A stretch of DNA of 64,000 bases from Telopea speciosissima. Lineage: Eukaryota > Streptophyta > Magnoliopsida > Proteales > Proteaceae. The DNA is taken from the NCBI RefSeq assembly GCF_018873765.1, contig NC_057924.1, positions 17,355,542-17,419,541 of the forward strand. The letters are read 5' to 3'. The first letter of the stretch is position 1; each line of letters starts with the position of its first letter. This document shows, in pieces, positions 1 through 10,048 of the stretch. Under the pieces are notes generated by a model. It ran no database searches, was not told the origin of the DNA, and saw nothing but the letters and a program-made list of their open reading frames with translations. The position numbers were made by a program, and so were the translations under genes.

Positions 1-412
1 TCTAAATCATCGACTGATTGTTTGAGGTGAAGAGGACGGCAGCAGCTAGATCAATTGATCACCTCAGCCCTTTAACAATGATTAGAACCTAGAAGAAAGA
101 GAGAAGAAGAAGAGGAAACAAGAAGTGAGAGAGTGAGAGAGCGAGAGAGACAGAGAGAGACGATGGAGGGGGGAAGAGGCTGTTCTGTAATCTAGATCAG
201 ATTTGTGGCTCTGATACCATGTTTGCAGAACAGATCTAATGTTGTAATGCTAGAGTGATCAATTTGGCCAGCCCAAGAACTATATTTATAATAAAATCTC
301 AGAGGAAAAAATTACATATATGCCTCCATACTAATCGACTCTACTAGTTAAAGTCGGTGGAGCAGGAAAATCCCAAATATGCCCCCCACGGCATATCCTT
401 TACAATTTAACA
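1..412 (-). mobile_element. Ty1/copia retrotransposon, 5' LTR and leader (continues off the left edge)
   Basis: Read on the minus strand, a 193-bp LTR runs from 412 (TGTTAAATTG) to 220 (ending CAAACA). It is followed directly by the initiator-Met tRNA primer-binding motif TGGTATCAGAGC. A TATA-like stretch (TATAAATATAG) lies within the LTR near 280. Positions 1-207 are the untranslated leader, with GA/TC-rich tracts. The 5-bp flank ATTCC at 413-417 would be one copy of the target duplication; the other is outside the window. The TG...CA ends and the PBS are seen directly; assignment to copia rests on the usual PBS of that superfamily. The element sits in an intron of MED11, in the same orientation as the gene. 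Confidence 0.8.
208..219 (-). other. Primer-binding site of the copia element
   Basis: TGGTATCAGAGC on the minus strand, directly adjoining the CA end of the LTR. This is the common plant copia PBS, complementary to the 3' end of initiator methionine tRNA. It fixes the direction of the element and the 3' edge of its LTR. Confidence 0.85.
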
Positions 413-603
413 ATTCCAGATAAACAAACGAACTGCAGAGCAAAGTAAATCAAGAAAGAGATTGACATTTGAGGAGGAATCTTTTGAATGACACAAAATT
501 TCCCAAATTGTATCCCAACCAAAGGGGATGAAATTCATATGAGCAGAATCACCAGATAAAAGAAATGTTCAATTTGATATAAGAGGGATTGAACGAGAGT
601 CAC

Positions 604-892
604 CTTGATGAACTGCATGAACTCACGACAATGAGTGTTAAGCATTTCCATCCTTGGACCAGTTGAGTTAGATAGTTCATCCATTACAGCTCCAGCAATC
701 TCCAATACCCTAATAATTCTCTGTTCAACAGTATAGATGGGGGAAATCACTTTTCTCCTCAAAAAAATTGCAAAATACGAACGGCAGTAAAAAAACCAGT
801 CATGTAAGCATTTAATATTTTTGAGCTTTATCAATGACCTTCTCCACAATATGAAGCTTCTGGAGAGAGGTATTTTGGCTTTGAGAGTCCAT
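604..892 (-). CDS. MED11: Mediator of RNA polymerase II transcription subunit 11, exons 1-2 (partial)
   Basis: MED11 is a small head-module subunit of the Mediator complex in the nucleus. Exon 1 is 839-892 (ATG at 892-890; begins MDSQSQNTSLQ and ends HIVEK). A 118-bp intron (721-838, GT...AG) follows. Exon 2 is 604-720, 39 codons, starting RIIRVLEIAG and ending CREFMQFIK, with a GT donor at 603-602. Both introns are phase 0. The joined reading matches the conserved N-terminal half of plant MED11 (the VEKR.VRVLE, GPR and HCREFMQ stretches). Later exons, encoding the DIQVTLREEI part of the family, are not found between 413 and 603, where a copia LTR begins, so they should lie left of the window. 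The in-frame start upstream at 897 gives an unrelated frame and was not used. Whether the gene is still spliced across the insertion is unknown. Confidence 0.85.
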
Positions 893-1277
893 GGCATTGA
901 TTGAGTTCTTCCAATTGCTGAACTGAGAGGTCATTCTCAGTTACTCAACGAACAACTGTGTACAAGATGAAGCAATTCCTAGCATCAGAGCACCAAATAA
1001 ACTAGCCATGTGCTGCATTCCCTTCTCAACATTATTAGAAAATTAATTTATTCTGTAACTTTGTTTATTCTCATAGTTTTGAAAACCAGACTAGCCATTC
1101 AACCATTGAGTAAACTGGCTCATTTTTCCCAGGTTAAAACAGTACTTACAACTAAACCATGCCCGATAAAATAACTACAAATGAGAACAGAACCACAGTG
1201 GAGTGATAAGGAAAGGAGTCAATCCACAAACACAAAAGAAACTATTCAGCCAGATAATCAACCAAACAAAAAGCAGG
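893..1277. other. Upstream flank of MED11, no gene seen
   Basis: AT-rich sequence next to the MED11 start codon, which must contain its promoter and 5' UTR. I see no clear TATA box or other motif that I can support. Confidence 0.5.
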
Positions 1278-1727
1278 ACTATCAAAAAGAATTAGGTGGC
1301 TACAATTCCACTTATTATACTTAAGAGCAGTAAAACTATTTTTGGAGTTCTTTTAGTTTTCTCATTTCCATGAAGGGCAAGAAAAATGTTTGGTAACCAA
1401 AGAATCTTTTGCACTTTCCTAAACAAACAAATAAAAACAACATTTGGCAACATGATTGTAAACAACTATTCTCCAATGGTTAGCATAAAGATGTTGCATA
1501 AGACTATCAAAAAGAATTAGTTGGCTTTTGAATACAATTCCAGTTTTTTTACTTAAGAGCAGTAAAACTATTTTTGGAATTCTTTTAGTTTTCTCATTTC
1601 CATGAAGAACAAGAAAAATGTTTGGTAACCAAAGAATCTTTTACATTTTCCTAAACAAAAAAAAACAAAAACAACATTTGGCGATTGTAAACAACTATTC
1701 TCCGATGGTTAGCATAAAGATGTTGCA
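1278..1727. repeat. Direct tandem duplication, about 225 bp x 2
   Basis: Positions 1278-1501 and 1502-1727 are near-identical copies. Each begins GACTATCAAAAAGAATTAG and ends with GTTAGCATAAAGATGTTGCAT. They differ by small indels, for example in the A-rich run after CCTAAACAAA. No coding sequence is seen. The high similarity suggests a recent local duplication. Confidence 0.85.
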
Positions 1728-2205
1728 TATGAGTATCCATGGTCATAAGCGAGCATTCAGTACCTACCTTCTAAAAGTATAGAAAGTATTAAAAAAAAAA
1801 AATACAAGGTGGCTGAACAAAAAATAGAGATATTCCACAAATTTATGGAAAAATGGATATTAAAGTAAGAATACTCATCAACAAAGCAAAAAAAATGGAT
1901 ATTAAAGTAAATATACTCATCAACAAATCACCAAACAGAAAATATCATGCATGTTATTGAAGTTTAAGAGAAACAACAGGGTTAACAGCAAAAGCAGCAA
2001 CTGAGAGATAAGGGTGGGGGAAGGCGTGGGTTCTCTTTGGTTGGATATTTGAGGAGATGGACATAGAAAGAAAGTCAAGATTTACTCCTGGTACTACAGA
2101 GAGAAAATTTGATGGGTCAACATGCCTATAACCGAAACAAAAAATTTACACAAATGTAGTGTCAATCAACTACAACAATTCTTCTTTAAAGTCATTATTA
2201 TTTTT
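1728..2205. other. Non-coding, AT-rich
   Basis: No gene is recognised. A short direct repeat containing ATGGATATTAAAGTAA occurs near 1853 and 1894. Confidence 0.5.
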
Positions 2206-2620
2206 TAAGCATATTTACATAGAAAATCAGATAGCAGTAAAGCCATGTGCGTTGTCAACCCAAATCCATCCATATCTTTTATCGATCACTTATTCCAAAG
2301 TCATTTTCAGCCTACTCCTTGGTCTTTTAACTCCTTTAATCCGCATCACATCAGTCCTCCCAAGCATTGCAATAAAAGGCCTGGCACATACGACTGCAAA
2401 CACCTTGCCTTCAACTTATCTCCTTTGAAGCCACACCTAAATCACCTTTGAATTATTTACTAATAATTCTTTTTCCTAGTTTTTTCCCTCGTCCTTCTCA
2501 ACATCCTAATGCGATCAACACTTGTTTTTTTAATATGTCGCTTTTTCTTTTAGACCCAACCAACATTAAGCTCCACTGTACACCCTCTGAACCAAGCCTT
2601 GAGTAAAAGGGCGCACCCTT
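2206..2620 (-). mobile_element. RTE-type LINE remnant (end of reverse transcriptase)
   Basis: On the minus strand, short pieces in shifting frames resemble the C-terminal end of plant RTE reverse transcriptases: a segment around 2520-2600 like the 'WAVKKQH..KMSVAEMRMLRWM' region, then a segment near 2330-2420 like the 'PRSRLKMTLE' region. Several stop codons and frameshifts are present, so it is dead. The family call is from remembered consensus, not from a search. Confidence 0.45.
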
Positions 2621-2939
2621 GCCTGCTATAACCCTCCTGAAACCAGGCTTTTAATAGACAGTGTGTTACTAATTCTGGCCCTTTAGTTCAATGATTTATA
2701 TGTGTAGGCTTGGAGTGTAACTACTGATTTGCCCGATCAAAACCATAACCAAATTGATGGCTCCACATGTGGTCTGGTTTAAAAACCATGGCTCCCGAGG
2801 CTACCCAACTGTTCTGCTACTACCTCTCATAAATGGTAAAGTAGGACACACCCATGAATGCCAAGTTGGTCCGGCCAAGGCACACATCTTCATTATTAAG
2901 TACAATATAAAGTTCTAAAATGAGGTTTTATAAACAGGA

Positions 2940-3140
2940 TAGTGGGAACCATTCTTAACAACAACTCATCCTTATCAACTAAATGGGGTTGGCTTCATGG
3001 ATCCTTGCAAAGACAAAATAATAGAAATAAAAGTACAAGAAAATGGCACAACAATGACGGCAACAACTTCAGCAAAAACCTACCTATATGGGGTCAGCTA
3101 AAGGGATCCTTGCCCTCCAATCAGAGCTTTATTTGAAGTC
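2940..3140 (+). repeat. Repeated 'AAATGGGGTTGGCT' retroelement tail motif
   Basis: Two degenerate copies of a motif of the form AAC(AA)C...TGGGGTYRGCT...GGATCCTTGC occur near 2960-3008 and 3060-3112. This motif is common at the 3' ends of plant RTE/SINE retroelements. It fits with the RTE remnant to the left. Confidence 0.4.
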
Positions 3141-3207
3141 ATGCTTGAGACTAGGCCTAAACTATGCATGATTCTCCCCACTACTCCTAGGGTAATTTTA
3201 GGCCTGC

Positions 3208-3330
3208 TGTAGTGACCCAAGTTCTAGGCGTGACCCGAGAGCCAAATGGGTCGCTACACAGAACCAAAAAAAAAAGAGAAAAAAAAAAAGGAAAGGAAAG
3301 GGAAGAAAAGGAAAGAAAAAAAAATAATCC
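3208..3330 (+). mobile_element. Ty3/gypsy LTR head, plus orientation (fragment)
   Basis: Starts TGTAGTGACCCAAGTTCT, then a GACCCGAGAGCCAAATGGG block, then a long A/G-only tract. The first ~120 bp match, in inverted orientation, the LTR head that begins at 4541. Similarity stops after the purine tract, so this is a truncated or diverged LTR in opposite orientation. Confidence 0.65.
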
Positions 3331-4079
3331 AAAAGGTTCCTCTTGGGCAAACTCCTCCAAATCACTCGCGCTCAAGCACACTTCCCCAAGGTTCTCTGGC
3401 TATATCTACGTCCTCAACTCAAGCTTGGCCAAAACCCTCATCTGCAAAACATCACATTCTACCTGAGTTGTGGAACTCAATAGGCTACCTTATAAAGAAG
3501 GAAATGCTTGTGAAGATATGATATCAATGGCACAAGGACGAAATGTAATGTATGCAAGTGTATTTTTTTCTATAAATTTTCAAAAATACAATACTCATGA
3601 ATTTTATTTCAAAAAAAAGATCCAAATCAAATGACCACCACAGTAAAACTCATAGAGACGGGCAAAACTCACCAAAATAACTAGTGGTACGAGTATAGCC
3701 CACTAGGTTCTTTTATCAATACAGCACGAATACTAATGCCGGCCTATTCCCGTTCCTTACCTGTCATAAGGTGGGATAGGACTTGCAAAACAGAATTTCA
3801 GAATTAGGAACTAAAACAGAAATGCAGAATTTTCTTTTTTTTTTTAAGCAGTATGTGGAATCAAAACAATATTTTAAGCATCATAACGATATATGGTACC
3901 AAAACAGCATTTTAAGCATCATGACCGTATATATATATTTTTTAAAACAAACAAGGACAGCATAGTAACTTTAAAGCAGAAAATTTTAAAATATATGAGA
4001 TGAAACCAAGACAAGGTATAACAGCAATATTAATCCATTTCATAGGAATGAAGCTAAATCAGATTTTTTTTTTTTCAGA
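3331..4079. other. LTR-like/intergenic sequence without a recognisable gene
   Basis: No coding potential that I can support. This stretch probably contains the rest of one or both gypsy LTRs flanking it, but I could not place LTR ends. Confidence 0.4.
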
Positions 4080-4541
4080 CACCATATCCAATAGCTTTAG
4101 GCAGATTCGTGTATAGCTCTAACCCATTATAACCGGATAGGGAGCCTACCTCAAAACAAAGCCAAAGTCCTCTTTCTTCTTCTCCTCAGCAGCTTTCCTC
4201 TTAGCCTTCCTCCGATCCTTTTCCAATCTTCTTAGCCCTCTCTTGTTCTTGAAGTCTTCTGGCCAAGATGGAATCCCTCAAAAGGATTTATTCTCCTCTA
4301 TATAAAAAAAATCCAAAACTCAATCAGAGATAGGGAAAGAAGAATCAAGCACGATTTCCTCCCCCTTTCCTTCTTTCCTTTTTTTTTCTTTCCCTTTCTT
4401 TTCTTTCCTTTTTTTTTTTCTTTTTTTTTCTTTCCTTTTCTTCCCTTTCCTTTTCTTTTTTTTTTTTCTCTTCTTTTTTTTTTTGTTCTGCGTAGCGACC
4501 CATTTGGCTCTCGGGTCACGCCCAGAACTTGGGTCACTACA
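4080..4541 (-). mobile_element. 3' LTR of the minus-strand Ty3/gypsy element (far end uncertain)
   Basis: On the minus strand the LTR starts TGTAGTGACCC at 4541, directly after a polypurine tract. It then passes through a ~120-bp purine-only stretch into mixed sequence. The distal CA end could not be placed; 4080 is a conservative limit. Confidence 0.6.
4366..4487. repeat. Long pure polypyrimidine (polypurine) tract
   Basis: About 120 bp almost entirely C/T on the plus strand, within the gypsy LTR. Lysine/glutamate-rich open frames over it are artefacts of the purine strand. Such tracts can form triplex (H-DNA) structures. Confidence 0.75.
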
Positions 4542-4560
4542 TTCTCCCCTCCTTAAAAGA
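4542..4560 (-). other. Polypurine tract of the gypsy element
   Basis: Minus strand reads CTTTTAAGGAGGGGAGAA directly before the LTR start TGTAGTG. This is the primer site for plus-strand DNA synthesis and marks the inner edge of the 3' LTR. Confidence 0.75.
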
Positions 4561-4576
4561 AATTTGGTCCCCAAAT

Positions 4577-6869
4577 TTAAATACTCGTACCTGATTCGAA
4601 TAACTCTGGATACTTTGCTCTTACGTCCTCCTCACGTTCCCATGTCGCCTCTCCTGCTCCATGATGTTGCCATTTCACTTTAACTAGTGGAATCACCTTG
4701 CCCCTTAAGGTATGCTCCTTTCGATCAACAATCTGAGTAGGATTCTCTTCGTACGTTCCATCCTCTTGAATGACTATCGGTTCAGGGTCAATCACCTGAG
4801 ATGGATCTGCATTGCACTTCCGGAGCATGGAAACATGAAATACATTATGCATCCTTGACATCGCTGCAGGCAACGCCAACCGATAAGCTCGCTTGCCCAC
4901 TTTCTGAGTGATCCGATACGGCCCAACGTACCTTGGACTCAACTTGCCCTTCCGCCCAAACCTCATCACACCCTTGAAGGGTGAGACTTTCAGAAACACT
5001 CGATCGCCTTCTTCGAATTCCAATTCTCGTAGCCTATTGTCTGCATAACTCTTTTGTCTGCTCTGAGCTGATCTAATCCTCTCCCGTATGAGTGCAACTT
5101 TATCTGCGGTCTGCTGTATCAATTCTGGTCCAAGGAGCTTTCCCTCTCCAACCTCAAACCAACACACAGGTGATCTACAAGGCCTCCCATACAAAGCCTC
5201 ATAAGGAGCCATCTGAACACTAGATTGATAGTTGTTATTGTATGAAAACTCCACCAATGGCAAATGTCTATCCCAATCTCCGTGGAAATCCATAATGCAG
5301 GCCCGAAGCATGTCTTCCACTATCTGGTTAACCCTCTCTGTCTAGCCATCAGTCTGAGGGTGAAAAGCAGTACTGAAATCTAGTCTTGTCCCCATAGCCT
5401 TCTGAAGACCTTTCCAAAAACTTGATGTGAATCTTGCATCTCTGTCGGATACAATTGATACTGGAATCCCATGCAATCGTACTATCTCCGCCACATAAAT
5501 CTCTGCCAATTTCTCCAAGGACCAAGTTTCTTTAATGGCCAAGAAATGTGATGATTTAGTCAGTCGATCAACTACAACCCAAATAGCATCATTGCCACTT
5601 CTTGTCCTTGGTAACCCCACAATAAAATCCATAGAGATATTTTCCCATTTCCACTCTGGGATCTCAAGAGGTTGAAGCAACCCTCCCTGTCTCTGATGCT
5701 CTGCCTTGACCTGTTGACATACCAAGCAGGTAGACACAAACTTTGCTATCTCTCTCTTCATGTTACCCCACCAAAAAGTTTCTTTCAGATTCTTGTACAT
5801 TTTCGTACTACCTGGGTGGATAGTATACTTGGAGTTGTGCACCTCTTCCAAAACTGTTCTCCTCAGTTCAACATCCTTTGGAACACAAAGTCTCCCTTGA
5901 AACCATATACTTCCATCTTCCCCTTTTGAGAAATCTGGATGAGAAGCTAAGTTTGACTTAATTTTTTTCCAAGAAAGGATCCCCACACTGCTTTGCTTTA
6001 ATCTGACTCATAAGAGTTGGTTGTGCTCTGAAACTCGCAATCAAGGATTTCTCCTTCTTATAATGCACATGCAAACCTAGTTCGCTAAACCCTTCCAATA
6101 GTTTCCATTCTTTGCTCATCAAGCTTGCCAATCTTGCAGCTGGTTGTCTACTGAGGGCATCGGCCACTACATTTGCCTTGCCAGGGTGGTAGTTAACTGA
6201 AAAAACATAAACCTCAAGGAATTCCACCCAACGCCTCTGCCTCAAGTTTAATTCCTTCTGCGAGAAGATATACTTCAAGCTCTTGTGGTCGGTGAAGACT
6301 TCAAAATTTTCACCATACAAGTAATGTCGCCAAATCTTCAAAGCGAACACCACTGCTGCCAGTTCCAAATCATGAGTTGGATAATTAACTTCATGTGTCT
6401 TCAATTGCCTTGACGCATAAGCAATAACCCTTCCTCCTTGCATCAAGACACAACCCAAGCCTCTCTTCGATGCATCACAATAAACCACAAATTCTTCGTT
6501 TCCGGAAGGTAGGGTGAGTACAGGGGCTGTTGTCAATCTCTTCTTCAATTCCACAAAGCTCTCCTCACACTCAGTTGTCCACACAAACTTCTCATTCTTC
6601 CTGGTCAACTTAGTTAGCAGAGCTGAAATCTTAGAAAACCCTTCCACAAACCTTCTGTAATAACTTGCCAGGCCTAAAAAGCTTCTGACCTCTGATGCTG
6701 TCGTTGGCCTTGACCAATTTACCACCGCTTCAATTTTTATTGGATCCACAGATATTCCTTCTTTAGACACTACATGTCCCAAGAAACTCACCTTAGTGAG
6801 CCAAAACTCGCACTTTGAGAGTTTGGCGAACAACTGGTTCTTCTGCAGTAATTGCAACACCATTCGCAC
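4577..6869 (-). pseudogene. Ty3/gypsy chromovirus pol: reverse transcriptase end, RNase H, integrase, chromodomain
   Basis: Reading on the minus strand from 6869: the end of reverse transcriptase ([27 protein letters not shown]), RNase H ([31 protein letters not shown]), then integrase with the zinc-binding HX..H...C..C region (HPGSTKMYKNL...CLVCQQVKAEH) and the DD35E core (ISMDFIVGLPRT, VSDRDARFTSSFW). It ends in a chromodomain-like tail (VKVKWQHHGAGEATWEREED). Three breaks are visible: the 5' part of RT and all of gag/protease are missing at about 6870; a frameshift lies near 5960-5985; and a TAG replaces a Gln codon after FHPQTDG near 5340. Otherwise the frame is well kept, so decay is fairly recent. 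The tail suggests a Tekay-like chromovirus. Confidence 0.9.
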
Positions 6870-6879
6870 AAAGTAGTAC

Positions 6880-7222
6880 TTTATGTCTCATGAGTTGGAC
6901 AGTCTATGTTGAACTTGACATTATTTCAGTTTATTTGGTTTTGGGAATATTGGTTATGTTTCTCTTTTGAAGGACTTGGATGTTTATTCAGTTTTAAATT
7001 TAATGACTGTCTAAATGAAAATTTTATCTTAGGTGTCCATTGTGTTGTTTTAAGGTTCAACATGTTAATTTGAGTTAACGACCCGAAATCCGATCGTTCG
7101 GGTTTTGGGGCGTTACACCTGTCCCTAGCTCTTTTAGATCCTTCAATCTGACTCAAATCACTCCTCCGTACTGGTGCATCCCAAGGTAATGTAGTCCTAG
7201 GTAGATACCAACTAGGAGCCAA
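6880..7222 (-). mobile_element. Second Ty3/gypsy element: pol end, polypurine tract and LTR fragment
   Basis: On the minus strand, a short coding tail (WYLPRTTLPWDAPVRRSD) and the purine stretch AAGAGCTAGGGACAGG precede TGTAACGCCCCAAAACCCG at 7117, the typical head of many plant gypsy LTRs. The LTR breaks off near 6880, directly against the truncated reverse transcriptase of the neighbouring element. Two different elements are therefore fused here. Confidence 0.55.
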
Positions 7223-7550
7223 TCAACCAGGATTTGTATGAACAGGTGAATCAGCTAGGTCAAAATAGGGTTTTTGGTGAAATTAGGATTAGGGTTTGAT
7301 GTATGGGTTATGTCAAGTTGATGTAGGGGAGTTTATTTTGGTCAACTGGGTCAATTGAGGTTTTCTGGAGTGGTGTTGTCATTGTTGGCAACCTTATTAG
7401 CCATATTGTTGATGCAGCAGTGGTATTTGATGAGTTGGAAGAGCTGAAATGGTCAAACAGTCACCTACACAGCTATAAGGGTATTTTGGTCATTTGGTAG
7501 GGTTACAAGGGTACCTACACTTGAACAACACCATTTAACAGCATATTGAG
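7223..7550 (+). mobile_element. Left part of a probable copia LTR split by the hAT insertion
   Basis: Non-coding sequence that should be continuous with 10049 onwards once the hAT element and one target duplication are removed. The assignment rests on the right-hand part, which resembles a long copia (Sirevirus-like) LTR. The left boundary is not defined. Confidence 0.35.
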
Positions 7551-7558
7551 TCCTTATA
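7551..7558. repeat. Left target-site duplication of the 2.5-kb hAT element
   Basis: TCCTTATA, repeated exactly at 10041-10048 at the other end of the element. An 8-bp duplication is diagnostic of hAT transposons. Confidence 0.85.
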
Positions 7559-10040
7559 TAGGGCTGTAAATGGATAGCCGAAAATCCGAATCCAAATCCG
7601 ATCCGAGTTCGAATCCGTTTAAGAGGTTCCGAATCCGAAATTCTGGTTTCCGAAAAATATCCGAATCCGTCCGAAAGCTAATCGGATTCGGAGTCGGATA
7701 GTCCTATTCGGAGTCGGATAATAATCAGATAATTTATTATCCGATTGTAAGTTATGGTTTTTTAATATTTTTTATAAAAATATATCAATATTACTGTATT
7801 ACCTTTATTATTTGTATTTTATAAGGTTATTTTCGTAATATCACTCTAACTCTTAAGTCTTAACCTAATACTAGGGCTTCCTATTCTCTTGAATCTCTTC
7901 CTCCCTCTTTCACTCTCGATTCTCAAGTCTGAGTTTCAACTTTCAAGCTCTCAACGGCGCCGGCAGTCTGCACTCAACCCTCAAGCTTCAAGGTCACTGG
8001 TCACTCACTCTTGATTTTCGACTCTTAGCAGCAACGGCAACGACACTCGCACAACCCCCTTGACTCTTGCTCTGGACCAATTAGGTATACGATTCTTCTT
8101 CTTCTTCCGTATCTCACTATCTCTCTCTTGGTTCTGTCTCTTGCTCTCTTCTCTTTGCTCTTTTTTCTGTTTTTTTCTTTTCACTGGTCGACCTGTAGAA
8201 TGGCCGAATGAGTTGATCGAAGTTTCAGATGGAAAAAAAAGGGGTGGTGAGCGTTTGTGCTGGGAATCGACAGTGGGTTTTTTTTAAGTCAAATGGGTGG
8301 GGTGATTTGCAGTGAAAAACGAAGAAGTTATCTGGTTTGGGGTCAAGGAATTGGGTGGGAATGAGAGTCGAAGGGAGGAGTGTTTTGCTGTGAACGTCTG
8401 AGTGTTTTTGTTTGTTTGAATTTTCTGTTACAGGGTTACAGCAGGGGGTAGATGGGTAATGAAAGGAGAATAGATTACTATTGGAGTCGAGAGGGGGGAG
8501 GGGTTGGGGAGATGGCTCAGATGGGGCTGCTGTAGATGATTTTTTTTACACATATAGAATGAGTTCAGCTGTTCAATGGAGTAATACTGTAATAGTAATT
8601 GCCCCCATCTTACATAAACTAGCATCCTCTGTCTCTCTGCCTTCACCATATCATGGTTTTGTAGAGATTTAGGCTTTTATCAAGAAAGGCTTATGAGAGG
8701 GTAATGGTTTATGGTTTGGAAGTTCTGTTCTTTTTGCTTATTTGTATTTTAGTTTGCATTGCTCCTTTACACAAAATACTTGATTGCACGGTTGTACTGT
8801 TGTTATTACTTGGGTTTCTAAATGAAATAGTTTTATTGGGTATAACTTAATGCATTCTTGAGATTTCAGTTTCAGAATTTGAATTGTTCAAATTCCCTAT
8901 GAAATTGTAAAAGAGAAGCGAGTTAAGTCAGTATTGCTGCGCGAGAGGAAATTGTAAAAGAGAAGCGAGTTAAGTTCAGTATTCCTGAAGCACATATTAG
9001 AGAGAGAGAGGTGTAGACTTGACTTGGTGTGGAGGAGAGTGACGTTGGGAAGATTACATCAGGAAGCCGTAAGTCATATATGGGTTGGGAATTGGGAATT
9101 GGGATGGATCCTGCCCAGTTATTTCCTTTCCTCTTTCCCAGAAATTTCATTTTTCAACAATTCTTTAATGCTTCTCCTTACATAATTTATATTCTCTTCG
9201 CAGTTCTCAGTTCCCACTCTTGAAGATAGATAAGCTGCAACATCCACAAACCCCAAAGACCCAAATCGTTTGCTAATGCTTTCTTCTTCTTCTGCTTAGA
9301 ATTTGAGCAATAACCTCTCTTTCTCTCCTTCTCCTTTGTCTAATACTGTCTCTCTCAGTAAGCAAGGATGGCGGCTAAGAGGCTTTTTGATGAATCTCGT
9401 AAAGAGCCAGACAAGCCAGATCCCAAAAGAATGAGAACTACACCTTCTTTTGCAGTGTTAGTATCGAATCTTATCAGAAATATTCTATTCCATCACTTCT
9501 CATTTTCCCTACTTTTTTTTTTTTTTTTTTTGTTGTCTAAATATCTGGTCTTCCCCACTTTTCCAGATTTTAGTTTAAAGGGATTCCATTGTCTTGTTTC
9601 CTTTTCTGAGTTATTACTATAGACCCATTTTTCCTACAAATCTACAAACTGATTTTTGTTTCTCTTTTCTTTTCTTTTCTGTTGGTGCAATCTATTTTTG
9701 AGGTTTGATTTGAAGATAACAGGATCAATCTATTCATTAACCTAATGATAATCCAATTTAAAGACCAAAATAACACCTTTCTAAGAATAGGCAGCAGTTT
9801 AATAAAATAGGTAACCGGAGTCGGAAATCGGTAATCGGGGTTGGAAATCCACAAGTGTAATTGTTCATGAATCGGATAGTTTATCGGATCGGATAGTATC
9901 CGGATATCCGATAAACTCTCGGATTCGGATACGGTAATACCATTTAAATATCCGTCGGATATCGGATCGAATTCGGATAGTGCATTTGTTAAACAGATTC
10001 GGATTCGGATAGTAGTGAATCCGAGCCGTTTACAACCCTA
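7559..10040. mobile_element. Non-autonomous hAT-type transposon carrying a CBP60-like gene fragment
   Basis: A 2,482-bp element. Terminal inverted repeats are TAGGGCTGTAAATGG at the left and, reverse complemented, TAGGGTTGTAAACGG at the right (two mismatches in 15). It is flanked by the 8-bp duplication TCCTTATA. About 200 bp at each end are packed with GGATTCGGAT/ATCCGAATCC subterminal motifs, as expected for hAT transposase binding. No transposase is present. The interior includes a TC-rich leader-like region (7840-8090) and, at 8930-9620, the leader, first exon and part of an intron of a calmodulin-binding CBP60-like gene. Three short relatives of the same family are at 27635, 34168 and 39218. 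Confidence 0.85.
9368..9454 (+). pseudogene. Captured first exon of a CBP60-like calmodulin-binding protein
   Basis: ATG at 9368 opens 29 codons, MAAKRLFDESR...KRMRTTPSFA. This matches the N-terminal signature of plant CALMODULIN-BINDING PROTEIN 60 (MAAKRFF..., KRMR..PSFAS), which in full-length proteins continues with a conserved VIREVVMV block. Here the similarity ends at codon 29 and the sequence runs into T-rich, intron-like DNA. A pyrimidine-rich leader with a good context (CAAGGATGGC) precedes the ATG. CBP60 proteins are nuclear immune and calcium-signalling regulators of about 450-650 residues, so only a small piece is present. It lies wholly inside the hAT element. It cannot encode a CBP60; an exon-trapping transcript is possible. 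Confidence 0.75.
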
Positions 10041-10048
10041 TCCTTATA
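10041..10048. repeat. Right target-site duplication of the 2.5-kb hAT element
   Basis: TCCTTATA, identical to 7551-7558. The next three bases also match the left side by chance (TAG). Confidence 0.85.

Noticed and set aside
535-897. 120-codon minus-strand frame starting MPWTLKAK
   Set aside because: It reads through exon 1 in the wrong frame and through the intron; the MED11 exons with splice sites explain the conserved part.
3212-3521. Lys/Glu-rich open frames
   Set aside because: They are translations of the A/G-only tract in a gypsy LTR, with no conserved protein features.
4298-4574. Lys/Arg-rich open frames on the minus strand
   Set aside because: Same cause: the purine strand of a 120-bp pyrimidine tract inside an LTR.
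5672-5929. Plus-strand frame over the gypsy integrase
   Set aside because: Shadow of the integrase frame on the other strand.
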